This document shows positions 30,046-35,675 of a DNA stretch of 53,807 bases, piece by piece. The position numbers and the translations under genes were made by a program. The notes beneath the pieces are model-generated. The model had not been told where the DNA came from. It ran no database searches and saw nothing but the letters and a program-made list of their open reading frames with translations. The stretch is taken from assembly GCA_016870455.1 (NCBI GenBank), contig VGBN01000003.1, positions 1-53,807 of the forward strand. The letters are read 5' to 3'. The stretch's first letter is position 1; the number at the start of each line of letters is the position of its first letter. Source of the stretch: Actinomycetota bacterium (GTDB lineage Bacteria > Actinomycetota > Actinomycetes > Nanopelagicales > Nanopelagicaceae).

Positions 30046-30893
30046 ATTTCAACACCAATTGGAATGTGATCTGATATCTTAAGATTAATTGATTTAATCG
30101 CCGTAAAATTTGGGCTCACCATGGCGCCAAACTCTGAGTTTGGAACCATGATGTAATCAAACTGGATTTTTGGCTGCCAACTTGGGTAGGTGTGCTGCGA
30201 TAACAAGGATTTAAAAGGGCTTAACTTACTTGGCAAATTTCCAGGAAGATTTAAATCACCAGTCAATAATTTTCGTCCGGGAAGTTTTTTTAGATATAAA
30301 GAGAGCTTATTTAATTGAAATATGTTGACTCCTGGCACAAAGGATAGATGAGTTGTGGCTATGGTAACTCCATTTTTAAGCTCTGCTATCAATGCAACTC
30401 TTGGCTCATCTTTTACATAGATAAATCTTGCACCTTTACCATCATCCTTTGGAATCATAAGTGGCATTCCTACAATAGATCTGCCTAATTTTTTCACATA
30501 AAGTTTTTTAATTGGCACATTAGTAGCAAGAGCTAGGCCATAACTTGGTTGAGTGTTTTTCACTACAGTTTTTTCAGTAATTATGGCTTTCGTAAGATCT
30601 TCAACTCGGTGCCATTTTTCACCAGGAGTTCCAATTAAAGTTGGCAGATAAGCCCAGTGCTTTAGTTGAGTTGCTTTAGCAATTATCTGTGTTTGATTAG
30701 TTAGATCAGATCTAGGTTGAAGGTAATCCACCTCTTGTAATGCAATAAAATCTGGTTGTAACTGCGTGGCAACTTTCTTTGCAGCACCTGCTAGCTCTGC
30801 CTGCCAATCTTGTTTGGCAGTTGGTGGGATTTTCTGCCCATGCAAAAGATTCCATGAGATCACTCTCATACTTTGAGCGGGGGCGACAACCAT
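30036..30893 (-). CDS. Endonuclease/exonuclease/phosphatase family protein
   Basis: Metal-dependent phosphoesterase of the EEP fold, 285 residues; substrate (DNA, RNA, inositol phosphate or sphingolipid) cannot be told. Catalytic motifs are complete: VISWNLLHG, FIALQEVD (Glu ligand), TTHLS, LLTGDLNLPG (Asp and Asn) and the terminal SDHIPIGVE (Asp-His). No signal peptide is seen. ATG 30893 fits TAGCCT 6 nt upstream; ATG 30869 (MRVISWNLLHG) is an alternative. It overlaps the end of adnB by 10 nt and is divergent from nudC. Confidence 0.88.
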   Translation of the reverse strand: MVVAPAQSMRVISWNLLHGQKIPPTAKQDWQAELAGAAKKVATQLQPDFIALQEVDYLQPRSDLTNQTQIIAKATQLKHWAYLPTLIGTPGEKWHRVEDLTKAIITEKTVVKNTQPSYGLALATNVPIKKLYVKKLGRSIVGMPLMIPKDDGKGARFIYVKDEPRVALIAELKNGVTIATTHLSFVPGVNIFQLNKLSLYLKKLPGRKLLTGDLNLPGNLPSKLSPFKSLLSQHTYPSWQPKIQFDYIMVPNSEFGAMVSPNFTAIKSINLKISDHIPIGVEIQI

Positions 30894-30918
30894 GACGACA
30901 GGCTAGTAGGGTCGGGCG
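30894..30918. promoter_or_regulatory. 25-bp divergent leaderless promoter region (EEP / nudC)
   Basis: Minus strand TAGCCT (30905-30900) lies 6 nt before the EEP ATG; plus strand TAGGGT (30907-30912) lies 6 nt before the nudC GTG. The two -10 elements almost touch, so each -35 region must lie inside the coding sequence of the opposite gene and the promoters should exclude each other. Confidence 0.5.
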
Positions 30919-31839
30919 GTGATGGCGCCTTCTAAACCACTAAAACTACCGCTAGCAGTTGCAGAGGTAGATCGTGCAGCTGAGTTGCGTAGTGATTTGG
31001 CCTACATAAACTCAGCCTGGTCATCTGCAGATGTGCTCTTATTTTCAGATGAAAAGTTTGCTACCGCTAATGGAAAGTTATTTTTCACTAAGGGTGAATT
31101 ATTGGGAGGGTATCAAGATCAAATTGATTACTTTCTTGGGGTAAAGGATTCAAAACCATTTTTTGTTCGCCACCTACCAAGTGATCATCAGGTGGCTGGT
31201 GATTTTAAAACTTTGCGTGAGGTGGGGGCTTTGTTATCGGCACAAGATATTGGCTTGGCAGTGCACGCCCAATCGGTAGCTAATTGGCATAAGAAACACC
31301 CACGCTGTGCAATCTGTGGTGAGAAGACCTTGGTTGCATTAGCAGGATCAATCAGGCGATGTCCGGCAGATCAAAGTGAACATTACCCACGAACAGATAG
31401 CGCAATAATTGTTTTAGTTAAAGATGAAGATGATCGAATTTTACTTGGGCGACAAAAGGTATGGCCTAAAAATAGATTCTCCACCTTTGCTGGATTTGTG
31501 GAGCCAGGTGAATCATTTGAAAACTGTGTCACCCGAGAGGTGATGGAGGAGGCAGGGGTATCTTTAAAGGAGATTAATTATCTCGGCTCTCAACCATGGC
31601 CCTTTCCAGCATCTTTAATGATTGCTTTTGAGGCGATAACCAATACACCAGAGTTAGCTAGACCCGATGGTGATGAGATCGAGGAGATTCGTTGGTTTAC
31701 TCGCTCCGATATGAAAGATGCGATTGCCCAAAAAACTTTGATTCTTCCATTAGAGATTAGTGTGGCACGTCAGATGATTAAAGCTTGGTATGGGGCGGGT
31801 GCTGAAACTGAGTTAGCAGGCAATGAGTCATGGCGTTAG
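30919..31839 (+). CDS. nudC: NADH pyrophosphatase / NAD-decapping Nudix hydrolase NudC
   Basis: Hydrolyses NAD(H) to NMN(H) and AMP and removes NAD caps from RNA. 306 residues: N-terminal half, a zinc-ribbon remnant (HPRCAICG and RRCPADQ; the fourth Cys of the usual set is Asp), Nudix box GFVEPGESFENCVTREVMEEAG (about residues 193-214) and the NudC-specific SQPWPFPASLM. Start GTG 30919 fits its -10; ATG at 30922 is the next codon. Sits between adnAB and uvrD2 as in mycobacteria, overlapping uvrD2 by 10 nt. Confidence 0.94.
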   Translation: MMAPSKPLKLPLAVAEVDRAAELRSDLAYINSAWSSADVLLFSDEKFATANGKLFFTKGELLGGYQDQIDYFLGVKDSKPFFVRHLPSDHQVAGDFKTLREVGALLSAQDIGLAVHAQSVANWHKKHPRCAICGEKTLVALAGSIRRCPADQSEHYPRTDSAIIVLVKDEDDRILLGRQKVWPKNRFSTFAGFVEPGESFENCVTREVMEEAGVSLKEINYLGSQPWPFPASLMIAFEAITNTPELARPDGDEIEEIRWFTRSDMKDAIAQKTLILPLEISVARQMIKAWYGAGAETELAGNESWR

Positions 31840-33473
31840 ATAACGATGCAATCTTTGCTCAGTTAGATCCAGAGCAACTTGCGGTAGTAAAGGCGATCAC
31901 TGGCCCAGTTTGTGTAATAGCTGGTGCTGGAACTGGAAAAACTCGGGTAATTACCAATCGAATTGCATATGCAATCAATTCCGGTGTTACCGATTCAACC
32001 AAAGTTTTAGCACTTACCTTTACTGCAAAAGCAGCTGGTCAGATGCGAAGCAGATTACGATCACTTGGCGTACCAAATGCTGCTGCCCGGACCTTTCACT
32101 CAGCAGCCTTAAAACAACTTTTATATTTTTGGCCATATGCATTTGGTGGTCAGTTTCCATCTCTACTAACTACAAAATCAGGGTTTATCAGCCAAGCAAT
32201 TGCCAGAGCTGAGGTGGCTATTCCAGCCCAAGTAAATGCACTTCATGAAATAGCTAGTGAGATTGAGTGGGCAAAGGTGCTTGAGATATCACCAGATAAT
32301 TATCAGCAGGAGGCAATTGCAAACAATCGACTGGTTAAGCTGCCAAATAGCAAAGGTGACTCGGAAAATCTTTCGATGATTGCTCGAGTCTATGAAGCGT
32401 ATGAATCATTAAAAAAGCAGGAGCGCACATTAGATTTTGAGGATGTATTGCTGCTGACCGTTGGCATGTTAGAGGAGGATCGGACTGTCCGCGAGCGAGT
32501 GCATGATCAATACCGATACTTCACCGTTGATGAGTATCAAGATGTCTCACCGTTGCAGCAGCGCTTGCTTAACCTTTGGTTGGGCAATCGACAAGAGATT
32601 TGTGTAGTTGGCGATGCTGCGCAAACCATTTACTCATTTGCCGGGGCAACCTCAAACTTTTTGCTAAATTTTCAAAATAGATTTGCGAATGCTCAAGTTT
32701 TTCGACTCTCTCGTGGCTATCGCTCCACCCCTGAGATAATCAATACCGCCAATGCAATTTTGCAGGCCGCCAATTTAATCTCTGATCATGGCCAGCAATT
32801 GCAATCTGCCAACGCGCATGGTGATAAGCCGGCTGTAAATGGGTTTAATACCTTTCAAGATGAGATCTCCTATGTGGCAGGTGAGGTGGCACGCTGCATT
32901 TCGCAAGGAGTTGATTCATCTGAGATCGCAGTTTTAGCTAGAACCAATGCGCAGTTAGATCAGGTAAAGGCAGCCTTAAACAATGCCAAGATTCCAAGCC
33001 AGATTCGCTCTGGTGAGAGATTTTTTGATCGCACCGATGTCAAAGATCTGATGCGTATCATCAGAAGTGCCTCCGTACTGCCGTCAGAGGGTGGTGATTG
33101 GTATGCCGATTTAGTAGCGGTGCTTAGGCCATTTGGTGAGGCTGATTATGTAATTGCCTTCCTTAGATTGGCTAAAAGTATTCAAGAAAATGGCGGAAAA
33201 AATATGCGAGCATTTTTACGTGAGATTGAAGATCGTGCTGAACAAAACAATCCACCCACCCTGCCTGGGGTGACCTTGGCAACATTACATGCGGCCAAAG
33301 GTTTGGAGTGGCGACAATTATTTTTAATCGGCGTATCAGATGGTGTGCTACCGATGGGTAATGATTTAAATGAGGAGCGCAGGCTGTTTTATGTGGGCAT
33401 TACTAGGGCAAAGGAGCGGATTCAAATCACCTATGCCGGCAAACCCAGCGTATTTTTAGCCCAATTTAATTAA
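31830..33473 (+). CDS. uvrD2: UvrD-family helicase, UvrD2-like without C-terminal extension
   Basis: Superfamily 1 3'-5' DNA helicase, 547 residues. Motifs: Q-motif LDPEQLAVV, Walker A IAGAGTGKTRVIT, LTFTAKAAGQM, Walker B FTVDEYQDVSPLQ, VGDAAQTIYSFAGA, LSRGYRST, LHAAKGLEWRQ and RLFYVGITRAKERI. It stops right after motif VI; the tetracysteine and HRDC regions that make mycobacterial UvrD2 about 700 residues are absent. Order nudC-uvrD2-whiB7 supports the assignment. The whiB7 promoter box overlaps its stop codon. Confidence 0.88.
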   Translation: MALDNDAIFAQLDPEQLAVVKAITGPVCVIAGAGTGKTRVITNRIAYAINSGVTDSTKVLALTFTAKAAGQMRSRLRSLGVPNAAARTFHSAALKQLLYFWPYAFGGQFPSLLTTKSGFISQAIARAEVAIPAQVNALHEIASEIEWAKVLEISPDNYQQEAIANNRLVKLPNSKGDSENLSMIARVYEAYESLKKQERTLDFEDVLLLTVGMLEEDRTVRERVHDQYRYFTVDEYQDVSPLQQRLLNLWLGNRQEICVVGDAAQTIYSFAGATSNFLLNFQNRFANAQVFRLSRGYRSTPEIINTANAILQAANLISDHGQQLQSANAHGDKPAVNGFNTFQDEISYVAGEVARCISQGVDSSEIAVLARTNAQLDQVKAALNNAKIPSQIRSGERFFDRTDVKDLMRIIRSASVLPSEGGDWYADLVAVLRPFGEADYVIAFLRLAKSIQENGGKNMRAFLREIEDRAEQNNPPTLPGVTLATLHAAKGLEWRQLFLIGVSDGVLPMGNDLNEERRLFYVGITRAKERIQITYAGKPSVFLAQFN

Positions 33474-33504
33474 GTTGCATCAAACTCATCTAATGCCTTA
33501 CTCT
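33463..33504 (+). promoter_or_regulatory. Candidate autoregulated whiB7 promoter with AT-rich box
   Basis: AT-rich AATTTAATTAA (33463-33473) is followed after one base by -35-like TTGCAT (33475-33480), an 18-nt spacer, and -10-like TACTCT (33499-33504). An AT-rich stretch directly upstream of the -35 is the WhiB7 target architecture in mycobacteria. The -10 is 6 nt before the ATG of the leader ORF, the spacing seen at other leaderless genes here. Confidence 0.5.
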
Positions 33505-33510
33505 TGCCAA

Positions 33511-33690
33511 ATGGCAAAAGTAGTTAATTCAAGTACAGCAGTTGCACCAATTGCAGCTACTGCTAATTGGTATGCCATCACATCAATCACGGCGAAATCT
33601 TCATATCGCTCAGATTGGTCAAATAAGCGCTCAAATAAGGGTTTTTATACCTTTACATTAGATCGCACCCCGGGGAGCTATATCGGCTAA
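33511..33690 (+). CDS. Leader ORF (59 aa) upstream of whiB7
   Basis: Starts MAKVVNSSTAVAPIAATANW and ends RTPGSYIG; no similarity recognised. Codon choice resembles neighbouring genes. Longer in-frame starts exist at 33493 (ATG) and 33475 (TTG), but only the ATG at 33511 has a -10 element at leaderless distance. It ends 20 nt before an intrinsic terminator, and whiB7 starts 147 nt after its stop. Mycobacterial whiB7 and Streptomyces wblC have leaders with an upstream ORF and a terminator, so this is probably an attenuation ORF sensing ribosome stalling. It could instead make a functional small protein. Confidence 0.5.
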   Translation: MAKVVNSSTAVAPIAATANWYAITSITAKSSYRSDWSNKRSNKGFYTFTLDRTPGSYIG

Positions 33691-33710
33691 GGTCGAGATA
33701 GAAGCCAAGG

Positions 33711-33745
33711 GGCCCGCGAATCTAATGATTCGGGGGCCTTTTTCT
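33711..33745 (+). terminator. Intrinsic terminator in the whiB7 leader (candidate attenuator)
   Basis: GGCCCGCGAATC (33711-33722) pairs with GATTCGGGGGCC (33727-33738) with one G-G mismatch around a TAAT loop, followed by TTTTTCTTTT. It lies between the leader ORF and whiB7. A CCCCG in the last codons of the ORF (33668-33672) can pair with CGGGG (33731-33735) in the 3' arm as a possible antiterminator. Confidence 0.8.
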
Positions 33746-33837
33746 TTTATCTCATAACTTCCAACAACTGCCAGATAACTGGCAAAGCAAAGACCACCAA
33801 ACTAAATGAGAGATAACCGAAAGGAAAGGTGAGAACG

Positions 33838-34302
33838 ATGACCGTTCTCTTCAGCGAACTACTTGTACCAGGTTGGGCAGAGGGTCCAACCGCCAAAATT
33901 GGGTTAGGTGATATCACCTGGGCTTATGAGGATGCCCCAGTTATCTCCTACACCGATTACACCACTAACTCAGCAACAGCTACAGATAAGAGTTACCAGA
34001 CAAAGGTGGCATACAAGCGCGCAGATAATCCTTTCGCACCTACTACTGATCAGATGCCTAAGATTTCCAGCCTGCCTTGCCACACCGCAGATCCAGAGTT
34101 GTTTTTCAGCGAGCAGCCTGCGGTAATCGCCCAAGCAAAGGCGTTATGTGGCAGCTGCCCAATGAGGGATAAATGTCTACAAGGGGCGCTCTCAAGAGCA
34201 GAACCATGTGGGGTATGGGGTGGAGAGTTATTTGATGAAGGTCAGGTAATTCAAAGTAAGCGAACTCCAGGCCGTCCAGCCAAGGTGGCGCAAGCAAGTT
34301 AA
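33838..34302 (+). CDS. whiB7: WhiB7-type Fe-S transcription regulator
   Basis: WhiB family activator that binds the primary sigma factor and AT-rich promoters to induce intrinsic antibiotic resistance. 154 residues from ATG with AAGGAAAGG 8 nt upstream (GTG 33829 lies in the SD). Cluster ligands follow C-x22-C-x2-C-x5-C (SLPC; ALCGSC; DKC). The turn GVWGG and a C-terminal AT-hook TPGRPAK mark WhiB7. Odd points: about 80 extra N-terminal residues, and EPC where WhiB7 proteins usually have EPW before GVWGG. It lies next to uvrD2 as in M. tuberculosis, with a leader ORF and terminator upstream. Confidence 0.88.
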   Translation: MTVLFSELLVPGWAEGPTAKIGLGDITWAYEDAPVISYTDYTTNSATATDKSYQTKVAYKRADNPFAPTTDQMPKISSLPCHTADPELFFSEQPAVIAQAKALCGSCPMRDKCLQGALSRAEPCGVWGGELFDEGQVIQSKRTPGRPAKVAQAS

Positions 34303-34337
34303 GTTTTCAAACTACGGGTTAACTAGAAAGGGTTAAC

Positions 34338-34381
34338 AAAAAAACGGTGAGGTTGGCTTTAAACCGACCTCACCGTTTTTT
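34338..34381. terminator. Bidirectional terminator between whiB7 and DUF5679 gene
   Basis: AAAACGGTGAGGTTGG pairs with CCGACCTCACCGTTTT (one T-G wobble) around CTTTAAA, with an A-run before and a T-run after. It ends whiB7 on the plus strand and the convergent DUF5679 gene on the minus strand. Confidence 0.92.
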
Positions 34382-34404
34382 ACTTTTGGTTACTTGCTTA
34401 TTTG

Positions 34405-34563
34405 TTAAGCCTTACCAAGAATACGGTTCACCTTTGTGCCACAAACTGGGCAGATTCCTTGTGCCATACGGCGACCAGAATCAGAGACCTTTACATATCC
34501 TTCAAAGGAGCGCTTCTCTTTGCACTTAACGCAGTAAGCCTCACCCTTGTACTCTTCAGCCAT
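34405..34563 (-). CDS. DUF5679 zinc-ribbon protein (52 aa)
   Basis: Very small protein MAEEYKGEAYCVKCKEKRSF..., ending GICPVCGTKVNRILGKA. Two CxxC pairs (YCVKC and ICPVC) 27 residues apart form a zinc ribbon; the central EGYVKVSDSGRRMAQG is the DUF5679 core. GGAGG lies 6 nt before the chosen ATG (an in-frame ATG 6 nt earlier overlaps the SD). Function unknown; the family is widespread in Actinobacteria and resembles ribosomal or nucleic-acid-binding zinc ribbons. Confidence 0.93.
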   Translation of the reverse strand: MAEEYKGEAYCVKCKEKRSFEGYVKVSDSGRRMAQGICPVCGTKVNRILGKA

Positions 34564-34594
34564 ACTCATCCTCCATCCGCCGCACTCTAGGGAT

Positions 34595-34616
34595 CATGCT
34601 GGCAAGTTCCAGCATG
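34595..34616. other. Perfect 8-bp inverted repeat upstream of the DUF5679 gene
   Basis: CATGCTGG and CCAGCATG flank a 6-nt centre (CAAGTT), located 32 bp upstream of the DUF5679 start on the minus strand. No T-run follows. It is placed near where a -35 would be relative to TAGAGT, so an operator is plausible. Confidence 0.5.
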
Positions 34617-34721
34617 TGAGTACGAATAGCAACACCATACCCCTTGTTACGGGCTCAACTGGTGTTTTCCACGCTTAAATTGGTAAATATTGCGGCAAAA
34701 GGTTGGAAATGAGGGGTAAAA

Positions 34722-35351
34722 CTAGATATTTACGGCAGGAACTACACCTGATCCACCACTTTGAGAGCCAAGTTCAAATCCCGCTAGAAAAGCCTCAGCC
34801 TTACCTTGATCGGCAAATCTATTTAGCAGCTGATAAAAATCTTGATCATGACCAGAAATTATTAAATGAATCAACTCATGAAAAATTATGTAATCTAAAA
34901 CAAACTCTGGTGCACCAATTAATCGATCTGAGATTCGGATTGTTCGATCCAAGGTAGTGCAGGAGCCCCATCTTTCACTCATATTTCGCCAATTAATGCT
35001 GGCAGGTCTTATCTCATACTCCGGTAGATACTTGACCATTAACGCCAGACCTATTTGCATAAGTTGTGAATCAGTTTTTCTAGATCTAGCCTCACGGCGC
35101 AAGACCATGGCAATCATCTCTGGAATCATCTCAATCTCATCTCGCCGGCTCATCTTTGCTGGGATGTGAATCTCAATTACCCCACCCTGGCGAAAGGCGG
35201 TAATGCTTCGTCGCCTACGCTCTTTTCGGATTACCCGATATGGCGGCAGATCAGCAGGCAGGGCAGGTGTTGCGCTGCGGCGGCCTTTGGAAATTTGAGC
35301 AACGGGCAGAGGTAGATCTTCAAAGAGAATCTCCTGCTTAAAGTTATCCAC
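34722..35351 (-). CDS. YgjP-type metallopeptidase domain protein (M48/SprT-like)
   Basis: Putative zinc peptidase of the YgjP/DUF45 family, 209 residues. The zinc site is DYIIFHELIHLIISGHDQDFYQLL (HExxH plus a downstream His) and the upstream signature is INWRNMSERWGSCTTLDRTIRIS. No signal peptide; probably cytosolic. GTG 35351 is 5 nt after AGAGG; a TTG at 35354 is an alternative. DnaA-box-like sequences overlap the start codon region. Substrate unknown. Confidence 0.85.
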   Translation of the reverse strand: MDNFKQEILFEDLPLPVAQISKGRRSATPALPADLPPYRVIRKERRRRSITAFRQGGVIEIHIPAKMSRRDEIEMIPEMIAMVLRREARSRKTDSQLMQIGLALMVKYLPEYEIRPASINWRNMSERWGSCTTLDRTIRISDRLIGAPEFVLDYIIFHELIHLIISGHDQDFYQLLNRFADQGKAEAFLAGFELGSQSGGSGVVPAVNI

Positions 35352-35405
35352 CAATACCTCTACTTATCCACCATAATCGTGGCTGTCTCCACAGGTTAAT
35401 CCACA
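35344..35405 (+). other. Cluster of DnaA-box-like 9-mers
   Basis: TTATCCACC at 35344 and 35364 (each 8/9 to TTATCCACA, 20 bp apart), GTCTCCACA at 35385 (7/9) and TAATCCACA at 35397 (8/9), all in the same orientation. An AT-rich stretch follows (35500-35536). No dnaA, dnaN or other origin genes are near, so a DnaA titration or regulatory site is more likely than the origin. Confidence 0.45.
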
Positions 35406-35551
35406 ACAGGTTAGCCAAGTTTAGGCAATGATTATCTAACTACCCTGATTGCCATCCCGTATTGGCAAAGGCGTTTTGTTTTCACTCAGAAGATAGCTGT
35501 AAAAAAATTGGATAATCATTTAAAAATACTTTTTTAACACACCGTTCTAAG
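35406..35551. other. Non-coding AT-rich gap with a spaced inverted repeat
   Basis: No credible gene. The arms AATGATTATC (35427-35436) and GATAATCATT (35511-35520) are a perfect 10-bp inverted repeat 74 nt apart; A- and T-runs follow to 35536. The rest of the 35355-35675 gap holds the DnaA-box cluster on one side and the promoter and hairpin on the other. Confidence 0.5.
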
Positions 35552-35580
35552 TTGATTCTCACCTTTGATTCCCTTATGTT
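35552..35580 (+). promoter_or_regulatory. Promoter reading into a rod-shaped hairpin
   Basis: TTGATT (35552-35557), 17-nt spacer, TATGTT (35575-35580). The expected start at about 35587 falls on the base next to the outer stem of the hairpin. No plus-strand gene follows for 1.4 kb, so it most likely drives a small RNA. Confidence 0.5.
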
Positions 35581-35586
35581 TGCGCT

Positions 35587-35659
35587 ACGAAGTCCCCGGA
35601 TAACCGTTTCATATCTGCAAGGGGAAGGCAGATAAGAAATTGTGCGCCCGGGGATTTCG
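35587..35659 (+). ncRNA. Candidate small structured RNA
   Basis: The outer stem CGAAGTCCCCGG (35588-35599) pairs with CCGGGGATTTCG (35648-35659), 12 bp with one G-U. Inside, GTTTC/GAAAT and TATCTGC/GCAGATA continue the rod to a loop AAGGGGAAG. No long U-run follows (CTTATTAAATT), so it is not a standard terminator. It lies 16 nt past the stop codon of the opposing DUF2342 gene; the 3' end is unknown. It does not match SRP, 6S or tmRNA motifs. Confidence 0.45.
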
Positions 35660-35675
35660 CTTATTAAATTGCTAC

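Noticed and set aside
35588-35659. Intrinsic terminator of the DUF2342 gene, or an SRP/6S RNA
   Set aside because: No U-run follows the hairpin on either strand, and the conserved SRP domain IV sequence (GGAAG with AGCAGCC) and the 6S bubble are missing.
35344-35675. Chromosomal replication origin
   Set aside because: DnaA-box-like motifs and AT-rich DNA are present, but dnaA, dnaN, recF, rpmH and gidB are all absent from the neighbourhood, and the boxes are imperfect.
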